Notes: a model not told the origin generated them from the sequence alone. A stretch of 64,000 nucleotides of DNA from Macrocystis pyrifera (GCA_031763025.1 JASSKH010000041.1:1302001-1366000), one strand, 5' to 3'; shown: positions 11,375 to 23,898, counted from the stretch's first letter. Made by a program: numbers and translations.

Positions 11375-14300
11375 CCGAAGCGGAGGAGGCAGAGCGAAAT
11401 CACTTCAAGATCCTCCTGCTGGGAGCGGGCGAATCGGGCAAGAGCACCGTCCTAAAGTGAGAGGGATCGAGATAAGAGAGAGAGGGAAAGAAAGAGATAA
11501 GAGAGAGAGAGAGAGAAGCAAGGGGGGAGAGACAAGAGATGAAGGGACATGACATTCAAAGCGTTTTTTTTTTGTTTGTGTTGGTGAACCTCCCTCCCTC
11601 CTCCAGGCAGGTGAAGTTGATCCACAAGGGCCGCCTTGGCGACGACGACCTGCAGCAGTGCGTCCTGGCCATCCGCAAAAAACGCGGTGGAGTGTATGCA
11701 GGGGGTCCTGAGGGCCATGGACAACTTCGACATCTCTCTAGGACTCGCGGAGAATGCGCCTCGCAAGAAGGTGCGCCGTTTGGTGTTACGTACGTACAGC
11801 AACCAGTATGCCAGCTCCAACGGTCTTCTTACAGCAGCACTTGTAGTACCAGGGAAAAGGTGTACCACCCTGTCCCACGAAAATATTATAGACCTACTTC
11901 GTGTTAACATTCAATCAAAACTTTCCTAATATTTTGGAACAGAGTGGTACTGTGTACCGTATAACACGTGAGATGAAAGACTTAGCACTCCCCCTCGGAC
12001 GATTTCCGAAGCCGATTTCCTCCAAAGCATGGGTGGTACACACAGAGACACATCGGAAAAATGGTGGCCTTGGAGCGAACGATCTCGTCGAGACCTTTCC
12101 GTTGACGTAGATGTGTGTATGTATGTCTGCCGTAGGCGTTTAAACTCTGCCTGTTGTCGAGAAAACAGGCTTTGAAGTTCGTCAGAGGCGGTGTGTTGTC
12201 TTATCACCCGTGTGGTATACGGTGTATGTACCCTAGGGTACGTTAGGGTACGTTAGGGTACCCGGGTACTACACCCGATTATTTGGGTCATACCCGGACA
12301 TATCCCGAGTGCTACCCGGGTACTAACTCTGGTTATATTGGTCATACCCGCGGGCAGGTACCCGGGTACATCCAGAGTATGGGCACCCTTGGTATGTTGG
12401 TCATACCCGAGTAGATACCCGGGTATATTCTGAATATTGCCCGGATACTAAACCTGGTTGTATTGCTCGTAGTCATACCCAGGTAGATACCCGGGCCCAT
12501 GCAGAGTATGCATTTACCTTATTAAGTGCACCCTCGGGATACGGTTGCTATATATGAAGGGTGCTTTTGAAGGGAGGCTATGGAAATGAGATGGACCCAA
12601 AACCCACATATTTCCCTATGTTTATGAACAATATTTGACTCTGATTACAACGTTCCCCGCGCGATACCGCAGAAAATATTCTACGCCGTTTCTATGCGTT
12701 TTGTACTCCAAACATGTGCAGCGGGTAGATGGAGTGAATACGTAGAAGCGCCTTTTTTTTACGTCAGAAAGTGGTCAATCCTATTACGGGGGTCCATAGT
12801 TAACAGGACCAAATATTGTTAGTAAAAATACATAAATATACAAGGTGTTATGTATGCGATAGGTCCTGTTAACTATAGACCACCGTAATAGTTCCAAGTG
12901 ATGCCCCCCGCAAAGCATATGGATGGGTTAAACAGGTCCGTTATTGTGTTTTGTCGAGATGTCATGGAAGGAAGTAGAAGGGGGGGAGGAAGGGGCGAGC
13001 AGTCGCCCGTGGCCACAAGGCGTATGTAAAGGTGGTGTCATCCGTGTGCAAGAAAGTCTGCCTCACAAGTGTTTCTTAGCAGGATGCATCTCACCCTTCG
13101 TGCGACTCACCGAACACCTCACGGCGCTTCGCGCCTGGTTTAAGCAATGTCTGCTTGGTCGGACGTGCTTTATCCCGTCATTATAGGGTTGCGAGGGTCG
13201 CTGTATAGCTCATGCGACTACGGCCATGCATGATATCGAGTACATCCCCCCTCCCTCCCTCTCTCCCTCCCCTGACTTTTAATTATTATGCCCTGTCCGG
13301 TCCTGCCCTGTCCCGTCCCGTCCCTTCCTTTTTCGCCTGGTGTATGCAGCGAGTTCGAGGCTTCACGGAAGAAACGATTTTCTCCCCGGAAGTCGCGGAC
13401 GACATCGCCTCCTTGTGGGCAGACTCGGGGGTGCGGGAGGCCTACGATCGGCAGGACCAGTGAGTGTTGGACATGTTTTGAGCGAAGCGAAGTGCTGCTT
13501 TACGCGACCACCTGAACAACTCGCCCCGCCCCCGATGAAGAAGCCGGAGGAGGATGCGCTTGCTCGACTTTGATGGCTCGCTCGCTCGCTTGGGTAGATA
13601 GACGCGACCGCCCGGCGCTGCTCTCCTCGTCTAAACAGACAACGCTGCCTGTTGTTGTCGACGGGCCGTTGCCGGTGGAATGAATCGCGCTCGCGCTCGT
13701 TCGTCGTGCGCGCGCGCACACACACACAGGTACTGGCTCCTGGACGCCGCTAGCTACTACTTCGACAACGCCCTCCGATTGGGCCAACCGGACTACTGCG
13801 CCACCGACGAGGACGTCATCATGACGAGAATTAGGACGACGGGCATCGACACGACCGAGTTCTCCGAGCCTCCGTTCATGTACTCGGTGGTGGACGTGGG
13901 GGGGCAGAGGAACGAGCGCCGAAAATGGATCCACTGCTTCGACAATGTCCGGGTACGGGTGACGGCTCGGTTGTTTTGTCTCCCTTGTGCGCGTGTGTTC
14001 TATGCGTACGTAGGAAAGCGCGTGCGCCCAGGGTGTTTTAACGTGGTGGTGGTGTTAGTGGTGGGTGGAGGCGGTGTTGTTGTTGCCGGTGGTGTTTCGT
14101 TGTTGGTGCTGTTTTTTGTTGCTGTTGGTGGTGGTGGTGGTGGTGGTTATTTTTGTGTTGGGTGTTGTTTGTTCCTTTTTGCTGTATGTTGTGGATGCTG
14201 CTGGTGTCGTGGTTGTTTTGTGCGTCGAACTACGAGCGTTTTTGGGGTTGTGCCGTACCCGAATGATGTGTTGCTTGGCTTGGTGGAGTGGGGGTGGGAG

Positions 14301-16154
14301 TTCTTCGAAGGGAGCGTCGGTGGTGTTGCACCGCTCCTTTGTTCTTGTTGTTGTTGCTTGGGTTGGGGGGGGGGGCCGTACTCATGTCATGCCTGGCCGT
14401 AGTCGTATGTATGACCATGTGCCCTCGCATCCCTACAATGCCGGGACGGACCACGATCAGGGATCGAAAACTAGGCTACTTGGATCAGGTAGAAGGAATG
14501 TTTTGTGGTTTGCTTTTTTGTTTTTCAAACACATGTGCTGATATTCTCACTGTTTCGACGATTATCCGTTTTTCCTTGCTGTCTCCGTGTTTTTCCCAGG
14601 CTGTCGTGTTTCTGGCTGGCCTTAACGGCTACAACCAAAGGTTGTTCGAGGACAGCAGCGTGAATAAGATGCAGGAGAGCCTCAACCTTTTCCAGCAGGT
14701 ACGCCTTTCTTTCGTGCCCATGCAGGGCTGACTGTCCTCTGTTGGGTTTCGTCTTGGGTTTCCCCCGCTGTTTAACCGGTGTTTCGCACTCGCAGTTAGG
14801 TGGGCAGTCCTTCCAGTCAACAACAATAGGTGCAATCGGGGAGCTGGGCACTCGGGAAGTGGGGCTGTGGAGCCTCCGGTCGAGTGCTATTCCGATGCAC
14901 CTCCAAATGGCTTAAAATACGTTCGTATACCTTTTTTTGGCTTTTGATCTGTTTTTTTTTACAAGTATTTTACCGCTGCTGTAGGTCCTGCCGCCGCCCT
15001 TCCTTGCCGACGCGTTGACGGCCATCGACTGCCTTGTCATAGATGTTGCAGCCCTTCTTGCAATAAAATGCGTGGAAACTGCCCCCTGCAATTTATTAGC
15101 ACTATATTGGTCTGTCCCTCTATAATGCCGACTGCCCGCTATAGTGCTTGTGAAAGCGCTTGGCACCTACGTGATGTAGCAGTGTGGCAGTGTGCGGGGA
15201 GTAGTGCCGACTATCGTTATGGTGCCGGTATTGTTGGCTGGCGCACTATTGTAATAGGCGGGGCGTTGCAAGAGGCAGCACGCAATCCGGTTGTCTTTCC
15301 TCCCTTGTTCACCCGCCCCCCCCCCCCCCCCCCCCCCCCCCCTCCCCCCTGCCTTGCTCCCTTCCGTTCTTTCCTCCTCCCTTCTTTCGTCCCTCCCTCC
15401 CTCCTCCTTCTTTCGTCTATTGACTCGTTCCTCTCCCTTGCCGCCTTTTTCACAATACCACCAACACCGACACCAACATCATCAACAACACCACCACATC
15501 AACACCACACACCACCACATCACCAACAACAACACCAACACCACCACATCAACACCAACAACACCAATACCGTCACAACAACCCCACCATCAACGCCATC
15601 AACATTATCAACAACACCACCACACCAACACCAACACCAACATCACCAACACTACCTCAACCACCAATACTACCAACGCCACCCCTGACCGCCACCGCCA
15701 CCACCACACCAACATCACCAACACTACCTAAACCACCAACACGACCACCAACGCCACCCCACCACGTCACCCCGCCATTACCACCGCCACCCCACCAACA
15801 CCTCCACCGCCACCGCCATCACCAACACCACCACACCAACACCATCACCACCACCACCACCGCCACCACCACCAATAGGTGGTGAGCAATCCCATCTTCC
15901 GAAACACGCCGATCTTTTTGTTCCTCAACAAGAAGGACATCTTCGAGGGCCAGATCAAGAAGACACCCCTCTCCGTCTGCTTCCCCGACTACCCGGGCCC
16001 CGAGAAGGACGTCCACGCGGCCCTAGCCTTCCTCGAAGCACAGTACGCTCAGGTGATGGAGGCAGCCGTGCCGGGGAAGGAGCTACACGCGCACGTGGTA
16101 GCCGCGAGGGTCCGCATGGACATGAAGGTGGCATGGGGGGATGTGAAGGACCAG
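11375..16154 (+). CDS. Heterotrimeric G-protein alpha subunit, six exons, both ends missing
   Basis: Exons seen: 11375-11456, 11607-11770, 13350-13459, 13730-13952, 14600-14698 and 15879-16154, all with GT-AG introns and matching phases. Together they give about 317 residues of a GTP-binding G alpha subunit, which relays receptor signals at the plasma membrane. Visible motifs are the P-loop GAGESGKST, a helical domain, switch I with RTTGID, switch II DVGGQRNERRKW and the guanine-specificity motif NKKD. The usual TCAT motif is replaced by VAAR within HVVAARVRMDMK. The first ~30 residues (myristoylation/beta-gamma helix) and the last ~12-20 residues (receptor contact) lie in exons I could not find. 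Exon 11607-11770 carries one extra A in the A-run 11677-11682; without it the exon sum is exactly in frame. Introns hold palindromic repeats, a poly(C)-ended SINE-like copy and a 400-bp CCA-rich array. The family is certain; the paralogue is not. Confidence 0.93.
12232..12510. repeat. Tandem repeat built on the palindrome TACCCGGGTA
   Basis: Units of roughly 50-75 bp with TACCCGGGTA (about 12256, 12314, 12357, 12415, and TACCCGGGC at 12490) and GGTCATACCCG, in the first intron seen of the G alpha gene. Confidence 0.72.
12785..12887. mobile_element. TA-target MITE copy in a G alpha intron
   Basis: Full length, in the intron between the second and third exons seen. A decayed relative lies at about 12590-12665. 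Confidence 0.75.
13035..13262 (+). repeat. Poly(C)-ended SINE-like element, tail half, in a G alpha intron
   Basis: Matches the tail half from GTGCAAGAAAGTC to GAGTACATCCCCCC; it ends about 90 bp before exon 13350. Confidence 0.68.
14041..14155. repeat. GGT-rich microsatellite in a G alpha intron
   Basis: Imperfect GGT/GTT repeats. Confidence 0.75.
14362..14455 (-). repeat. Poly(C)-ended SINE-like element, 3' end only
   Basis: A G-run, CCGTACTCATGTCATG, then GGACCACG, in the G alpha intron before exon 14600. Confidence 0.6.
15316..15875. repeat. Poly(C) plus ~400-bp CCA/ACA array ending at a splice acceptor
   Basis: C-run 15316-15342, then from 15460 an almost unbroken CCA/ACA/CAT repeat up to ACCAATAG, which is the acceptor of exon 15879. 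Confidence 0.85.
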
Positions 16155-17284
16155 GTAAGCGACGGTGTTGGAAGGTTTGGCGGTTTCCTGGCGGGAGGTA
16201 GCGGGCGGGGGGGGAGTTACGAAGGCAAAGGTGTTGGGATTTTGAGGGTGCGGAAAAGGCGTGCCTTGGTAGGAGGGAGGCGGTGGTGTGGGCGGGGGCG
16301 AGCGCATTGGGAGAGAGGCGGCGTTGGCGGTGGCCGTTTTGTGCAGCCGTGTTGAGCTGCTGCCAGATAGTTTCTCATGTAGGGCCTGGTGAATTTGTTT
16401 GTGCCTGATGGGGCTCTTCTCGTTCTTGCCCCTCCATCTAACGGGCCTATCTACTGCTTTGTGTGATGAACCTCTTCCTTTATTTATTACGAGCGAACGC
16501 GAGTCTTTCTGATTTCGACGGTGCGTTTTTCAGGGACCCCATTCGAAATCGCTGTCGGGTGAGTCTGCAGCAGGTACGTACAACCGCGACGATCCCCGAA
16601 AAAAATCACAGCGGAATAGCGTCACACATCAGCCGCCAAATGGCCTTCTTTGTTTTTCACAGCAGCAGTTGATCGCTATCGCATCGGCACCACGCGCGCG
16701 AGATGGCCGCGGCCGAGGCTGTGCGCACCCGTTGTCTAGGATGGGAACGGCTCGCCGGGCTGTACCTGCTGTGCGCTGCTGATGTGCTTGCTGTTGTGCA
16801 ATTGCCTTCTACAGAAACCTCGATTTCCGAACGCTTGGTGGGGTACTCAAGAGTTCCTACTCTGCTGTTGTACGAGTACTCGCACGACGGAGGAGGTTTT
16901 TTTGGAGGTGTTTTGGGCTGAGAACGGTGCAGCTGTTCGCCGAAGCGCAGGACAGCTAGGGGTGACCGATAACCGATTAGCGGGGCGGCGGGCAGTTCAA
17001 CGGTGGCCAGTGGGGTTAAGATGTGATCGGCGTGTTGGTACTCGTGTGATTTGTTGCACGTCCTGCTTTTCGGACCCAGTGCGTGTGTTAGATTAATTTG
17101 TTGAATTTGTTTTTTTCGTGCTTCATCAACACCCAACGCACACAAGTTGACCACAGTTGTGAATATCCTGCTGTGCGAGTTTTGCGGCAAGCTATGCTAT
17201 CTTACCTCTCGCTGTTTCTATCTCTGTACCCCCCCCCCCCCCCCCCCCCTATGCATTCGACGCTGTCATCCATAAGGAACAAAG
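16155..17284. other. Intron or 3' flank of G alpha
   Basis: Begins with the good donor GTAAGC, so at least one more exon must follow. The last exon (about 12-20 codons) was not located here or downstream. Confidence 0.45.
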
Positions 17285-17490
17285 TCCGTTAACAAGCGGT
17301 TCTTGGTAGGATGCAGCTCACCCTTCATGCGACTCGCCGAATACCTCACGTTTCGCTTCGCGCTTGGTGCTAGCGATGTCTGCCTGATCAGCGAAAACCT
17401 GACGTGCTCCGTCCCTGCATTGCAGGGTTGCGAGAGTCTATGGTCGTACCACTACGGCCATGCACGGCAATGAGTACACCCCCCCTCCTC
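17285..17490 (+). repeat. Poly(C)-ended SINE-like element, tail half
   Basis: From AACAAGCGGTTCTTGG to GAGTACACCCCCCC; preceded by an independent C-run (17230-17248). Confidence 0.68.
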
Positions 17491-17834
17491 ACCCCTTCTC
17501 TCTGTTTCTTGTTTTTTCTGGCTCTGCACCTCCTGTTCCCGCCTCCCCACCCCCTGCCCCCTCCTCCTTCTACGGTGGTTGCACGCCCAGTTGAAGAGGA
17601 TGAACGGTTCTCGAAAAAAAACAAAGCACACGGCGGCGATAGGAGGCAGCAAATATTGAACATGCGGCAAAGCGTTTAATTTTCGATGGGGGTGAGGCTC
17701 GATTGGGGTTGGGTGGGGTGGGGGTGGGGGGGGGTGGGGGGTGGGGGACGCATGATCACTTTCTAGCGACACTGCCTGCGATGGCGGTCGGTTTTGTTTT
17801 CAACAGCACTCCGAGTGGCAGCGGAGAAAGGTGA

Positions 17835-17890
17835 TGCCACACCAGCACCAGCACCAGCACCAGCAGCAGCAGCAGCAGCAGCGGCAGCAG
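17835..17890. repeat. CAC/CAG microsatellite
   Basis: CAGCAC units passing into CAG units. Confidence 0.85.
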
Positions 17891-20217
17891 CACCGTCGGG
17901 ACGAGCGGACTGAGGCAGAGAGGGAGGGGGTGTGTGGGAGGGAGCGAAAAGCGGCGACGGCGACGGCGGTGGTGGTGGTGGTTACGGTGGCGGTGGTGGG
18001 ACTGTACCGCCCATCGCTGCTTTTCTGCGGAGGCGCCTTTTCCTCGCCAGGGACCCGCTCAACCGTGTCGGGCCCAGGCCCAGCACGGAGCGCGGCCTTT
18101 GCCGAGCCGCGTTGGCGTCGATAACGGAGGCACGGCGATGTGGCAGCGGCGTTAATGGCGGCGGCGGAACGGGGGTGCAGGGGGGACGCTAGCGGGTGTG
18201 TGATGTGAGGCGGGGGCCGGGGGGGCACGGTCACATCGAGATAGTTTTGATCATCTTCCGGAACTGTGGAAGAGACGGAGACTCCTTGCGAAAGACAGGC
18301 CTGCAGCATCTGCTCCCTGAGCTATGCTGTTGCGGCAGAGCCGTGGACGTTTTGGTTTGGCCGCGGCCGCCTGCTGCTGCTGCTGCTGCTACTGCTAGTC
18401 CTGCCGCTGCTGGTGCTGCTGCCGCGGCCGCTGTCGGGAATTGCACTCTGCCGGTAGCACGGGCGAGGGTGGGTGGGGATGCAGGTGAAATTGGTCCCAG
18501 CCTCGGCGGCCAGGAGCACCCTCCTGTTGGCGGAACTGCTTGCTGTGTGGGGCGACGCCCCCCCCCGTCCCCCGCCTACCCTGTGGGGCTGCCGCCGCCC
18601 CTCCATCGTCGCCGCCGCCGCTCCATGTACGTGCGCACACCCATACTCCTTTTCCTAGTCAGACGAGTGAGGTTGGCAAGAGGCAAGCGCGATGCTGCCG
18701 GGCGGTAGCCACGCTTTCGCGCTGGAGGGGACCCAACGCACGCAGACAGTTTATTTTGGCAACGCGCGCGTTTTGGAGCGGTAGTCATTGCTCACTGGCG
18801 AAAAAAAGGCCTTTTGATAATGGGTGAAGGGGTCGCGCGGGAGTAGTCGACCGGGTCGCCTCCGCTTGCAGGGCGTTGTTGTGCGCGTTTTTTTTTTGTG
18901 TTTCCCCCGCGACTGGCTCGATAGGCGGTGGTGGCGGAGGTGGTGGCGGAACTCATGAGTGCAAGTGCCGGGGGCGGCGAGGAGATATTTCGCGTGCACA
19001 CGTGCGGAGAGAGTCGCTGGTTGTGCTCGGTAGCTTGATCGGGGAAGGGAGGGGAAGGAGGGGGGTGGGCTCGGGAGAGGAGGGGGAGGGGGGGAGAGAG
19101 GGAGAGGGGGGCGGGGGTCGCGACAGAGAGAGAGGCCGCAATGCAAATGCACGCACCACGATGCACTTCAAATATGACGGTGCGGTCCTGTGATCTCGAA
19201 CGGGTTATGTGTTTCGGGGGGCTGCGACCTCCTTAGTGGGTGCTCCTGCCCCCCCCCCCCGCCCCCCCCCCCCCACCCCCACCCCCTATTTTTCTTGCTG
19301 TCCAGTCAAAGGTAACCAGGGTAGGATCCGTGGCGAATCGTCGCGCGGCAGGAAGTAGGGGAGGGGACGGGGGGGGGGGGTGGGGGGGTGGGGGGGGGTG
19401 TCTTTGCGCGTGTCGTGGAAGTTGTGCTTGTGGGCAAAGCTCGCTTTGTTTTACGTCATGCGCCGTTTTCATTTAGCCTGACGACTGAAATTAGACCGAC
19501 CCATCGTTGCGGTGAGGGACGAGTTTGTCGAATCCGGGGGCGGAGCTGTGTTTTTTTTTTCGGCGCGTCTCGTGATGATTACGTACGGTGAAAGGGGGAT
19601 GAGGAGGGGGTGGTGTTTTTGTGATTTTTTTCTGTTGTGTGTGTGTTTTTTTTCGTCCGTCCGTTCGTTCGTTCGTGTATCTGTTTTCTGTTCCGTGGCA
19701 CCGGTCGTACGACGACACTCCCCTCCCCGACCCGTGCGTCAAGTCAAATCAAATCGAAGTCATCAAGCGTTTTGCTTTTTTTTTTGTTTCGTTTTTGTGC
19801 CTTTTTCGCTTTTTTTATTTTCGTCTTTCCTGCTTTTGTTTTTGTTTACTTCCGTCTTCTTCCCAAGAGGCGCCGCGCCGAAGCACTGCTGCTACCGTGT
19901 TCAGTGTATACCTGGTACCATGTATCATATTTCTTGTACCGTATACCAGGGTTGATAACTGCAGCCGTTCGTAGTGCGACACCTTCTGTGTTCCGTTCCG
20001 TTGCGTTTTCTTTTAATTCCTGAGGCGTAAGGTGATGGTACACGCTACAGGTCCTTCGTGGTGCAGCTGCGTGTGTTGGGCGATCGCGCGTGCGCGGTTT
20101 CTCCCTGTTCTTGCAGACGGCGAAAATCGAAAGCACGAGAGAGAGAGCGCGGAAGCGGACGGACGCGAAATATAGACCGGGAGCCGAAACCAAAGCCCAA
20201 AAGGTAGTGGACGCGAG
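17891..20217. other. GC-rich stretch without a recognised gene
   Basis: GGT, GCG and GGGA-like low-complexity segments, C/G-runs near 19250-19280 and 19370-19400. Most ORFs are mirror images of these. Confidence 0.45.
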
Positions 20218-20458
20218 AGCGAGAGCGGAAGCGGAAGCGGAGGTGGAGGAGGAAGCGAACGCGGAAAAGCAAGCGGAATCGAGGATGGAAACGGTAGCGG
20301 AAACGAATGCGAACGCAAAAGAGAAAAGCGGAAGCGAAAGCGGAAGCGAAAGCGGAAGCGGAAGCGAATGCGGAAGCGGAAGCGGAAGCGGAAGCGGAAG
20401 CGGAAGCGGAAGCGAAAGCGGAAGCGAAAGCGGAAGCGAAAGCGGAAGCAAAAGCGAG
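20218..20458. repeat. GCGGAA hexamer array
   Basis: Imperfect then near-perfect GCGGAA/GCGAAA hexamers. The + strand is open across it (Glu-Ala- or Ser-Gly-rich depending on frame) and a good acceptor (TTCTTGCAG) lies at 20116. A coding exon is possible but unproven. Confidence 0.8.
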
Positions 20459-20641
20459 TGGCATTTTTTTATCCCATCGGACCACCAAGCGCAAAATAAG
20501 AAAAGGGGAAGAAGCGCGGTTCGTTACTCCTTGTCCTTCTAAGGCGGGTCTATAAACTTTAACTGGGATTGGGACTAAACGCTATGTAGACGCGTGTCTG
20601 TATCAATGGGTGTCTCAGTCTATGGATGGCGCGCTAATAAT

Positions 20642-20642
<1 letters not shown>

Positions 20643-20672
<30 letters not shown>
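20643..20672. repeat. Poly(C), 30 nt
   Basis: Thirty uninterrupted C. Confidence 0.95.
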
Positions 20673-20673
<1 letters not shown>

Positions 20674-23600
20674 ATATGCTTCTGGCAGACTTCCGAAGCG
20701 GTGGGTAAGCGAGAACGGTTGCGGGCGTGTCTTGTACTGGTCCTCTGTTCCGGTTCGGTCTCTTGGTGTTGCGATCCCCCCCCCCCCCTCCCCATCCACC
20801 ACCTCGCATTTTTTCGGGCGGGAAACGCCGGTATATTTCCACTGGCCCATCCGATTGGAATCGGACGCGGGGGGAGTTCCGCCGCGTCTGGTCGGGGGGA
20901 TTAGAGGTGGTGCTTTTGGTGTGACTTATAGTCCATGTCGATGTTGCGGCGGCGTTACGTAGCTTCTTGTGTCTTTTTTGTTGTTTCATGTCCGTTGTCT
21001 CTTCTTGGCTCTTCATATACTTTGGTTGTTTTATCTTCCTGGCTCTTGTTTCTGCTTGGCTCTTGTCTTGCTCTCTTTCTGTCTTTCTTTCTCTTTATTT
21101 TGCTCTGGGTTTTTTTTTTGTGGGGGGGGGGGCAGGTGAAACACCCCACCCGGTCGCTCCGGTACGCCTCCAGGCACCGTAGCAGGGACAGTAGCGGTGG
21201 CAGTCGCAGCAAGCAGTGGCGCTGCAATACGATGTTGATCGCGATGCGATACGCTCGAGGAAATTAGACAGCTGGGAGAGAAGCGAAAGGAGATGAGAGG
21301 TAGTAGTGACGACTACGTCGGCGGAATATTGTAGACGTGATGCCTGGTATTTCCCGAATAAATTAGGGGGGCGAGTGATTCATTGGGCTCTTGGTTGGCT
21401 AGTTCGTCGGCTGGTCGGCTGGTTCGTTTGTTAGTTGATTGGTTAGTTTGGTTGCTTGTTGTTTTTGTTTCGATGCCCCTTCTCCACCCCGCCCCACTCC
21501 GGGCCTGCCCCGCCCTGCCCTGCCGATCTGCACCAGTCGCTAAATACGGTAACCCCCGCGCCTTGTCTCACTGCGGGAGCGGCAGACGTTTAGCGCAAGC
21601 GGCTCGCTCGGTAACTGCTGCTTCTGCTGCTGCTGTGCGGGCAAATTCTCTTTTTTTTTTCTCGTCATTTTGCTTTTTTTTTTTTTTCTTCTTTTTTCTT
21701 TCAAGCCCCCCCCTCCCCCCCCCGGTGCCCCAGCCCCCCCCCCGCCCCCGCCCAATTAGAGAGAGGCGTTTTTTTTAACCCCGCCGAGTCGAGTGTGCTA
21801 TTACCATCGTAGTGCCGAGGTAGCGCCAACGAGTTCAATTGCGCCGCTGCTGCTTTCCATCTTGATTAGATGCTGCCATATATACGATTTCTCGCCCAAT
21901 CAGGTATCAAACCCTGTTTCCGCTCTTTCGTTCCGTTCCGTTTCGTTTCGTTCCGTTTCGTTTCGTTTCGTTTTTTATCAAAACAACGACTACGAAGGAG
22001 CGCGGGAATTTGAAAAAAGTGTTATTCCATGTATTATTGTACACTGACTGATGACTGATGACGTATAGCGAGCAGCATCAGCAGCAGCAGCAGGAAAAAG
22101 CAAAAGCAAGAGCAACAGCAAGCAGGTTCTGTCGACCGGTGCTCTTATATAACTGCTCTGCTACCGTCCACTTTTTTGTTTTGTTTTTTGTTTCAGAGCG
22201 TACGCGTAGACGTCGCACTGGTCTGTTACCTACCGCTGAGACGTCGCTGGCTATCATGCCGGAATGAGGGGCTAGGGGTGGGGGAGGTAAGGGGAGCAGG
22301 GGGGGGCAGGGGATGAGGGGGCGGGTTTTACTTTACAGGCGTTGCCACTGTTGATCGAAGTGGGCGAGGAGACTGGTAGGCGGCGCGAAAGGGGTTCGTG
22401 TGGGGTGGAGTAGGGTGGGCGGTGGGATAAGAAGGCGAGTGCGAAACGTTGTGGCGGGTGCCCTCGTAACGATCGGGGAACACACCTCACCCCGCTACTG
22501 CGCTACAGCAGTAGTATACGATAACACACCGCGCGGGAGAGTTGTACCCTTCGTTTTGCTCGATTTTTGCTGCAACGCTCCCCGCTTTACGAGCCGAGCA
22601 TGCGTGAAGTGAGACCGCGGGCGGGATGGTGTAGTGAGGTTGTTGTACGCACGCTCTAATTTTCCCGCGAGGGTGCTGCGGCTGGCAGTGTGTGGCGCTT
22701 GCCTCGAACGCGGGGGGCGTGACTGGGTTTCGCGTCCGGTTGACGCAACGCCGGTGACTCGGTGGTTCGGGCGGGCTGGAGGGTGGAAAAGGAAGGGGGG
22801 GGGAGGTTGCCCAGCACCGCACGGCGCGGCCGGCCTCGCCGCATCGCGCGTTGCGCTCACGCGTGGGCTTGTAGCAACGATCGTAGCCGGTTTTTCCAGA
22901 AGCGCAGCGCGCCCGCCCGCCCGCCCGTGTATGCGATTTTTTGTTTTGTTTGGTGAAAGTCACAAACGAAACTCATTTCTTTTTGTGCCGATTTTTTTTT
23001 CGCGGTCGGTTGGAAGGAAAAACTATTCGCGATGGCCACGCGGGGGGGGAAAAAGGAATAAGAGGAAGACCTAAGACTTCATAAAGAGCTTTCACGCGCT
23101 CCAGCGAGTAGACTTCATATTACTTGCGTATATAATTGTGCGTGCATGCATACTGTACGCTGGCTCGTGCCACCGGGCGAACGGCATGACACGCACGCGC
23201 GTCATCGCAATGTGCTCCTTGTCCTAGGTTTACCTGAAGACTTGTGTCGCGGAAACGTTAACCCTAGCTCTAAGCAGTAGCTAGTATCTTTATGACGGAA
23301 AGTCAAAATGTGTCCGACTCTAAAAGGCAACAAATGTACGTGCGCAAAAGGGCTTGGTGGTCGAAAGAGCAACAGCGGTGTACTCAATCTGTTCCCTATA
23401 GCGGTTCTAGAAACGGAAAGTCCAAACGTGTCCGAAATATCCCGCATAAAGCGGTATACCGGTGGTTTTTACGCCAGTTGGCGGTAAAAAATCGGCTCAA
23501 GGCTCAACAAACCATATACCAGGTGAGGATGTATATACCGTTTTCTGGCAAAACGGTCGAAGACTGAAAAAAAATATTTCTTGGGACATACCCAGACCAG

Positions 23601-23898
23601 GGTACATTTCAAGTGACAGAAATAGACAGAAGCAGAGAATTCAAGATCGTTGCAGCATGAAGCGCAACAACGAGCAACAGCGGCAAACCACCGTCACCAC
23701 CCGAGTCGCACACAACAAGTAAGTCAACAACATACCGATCCAGCAGCTGAGGGGGGATCAAATCGATATGTCTGACCATGGCGTCCAATCCCACACCGAC
23801 CTGAGCCCTCCTCCAAACTAAACCTGACCTCCCACACCTCAGCTGACAGCACTATCAATACCAACATCAACAGCAAGGCGCCAGCAGATGGATGAGAG
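20673..23898. other. Gene-poor stretch
   Basis: T-, G- and C-runs. A good acceptor-like site (polyT, polyG, GGCAG) at 21135 opens only 43 codons with no family signal. Confidence 0.4.

Noticed and set aside
16535-16575. Last exon of G alpha
   Set aside because: A good acceptor (TTTTTCAG) is followed by an open frame, but its translation does not resemble a G alpha C-terminus.
18231-18264. Short minus-strand terminal exon (FRKMIKTISM, stop)
   Set aside because: A TTCCACAG acceptor precedes it, but no upstream exons could be chained to it.
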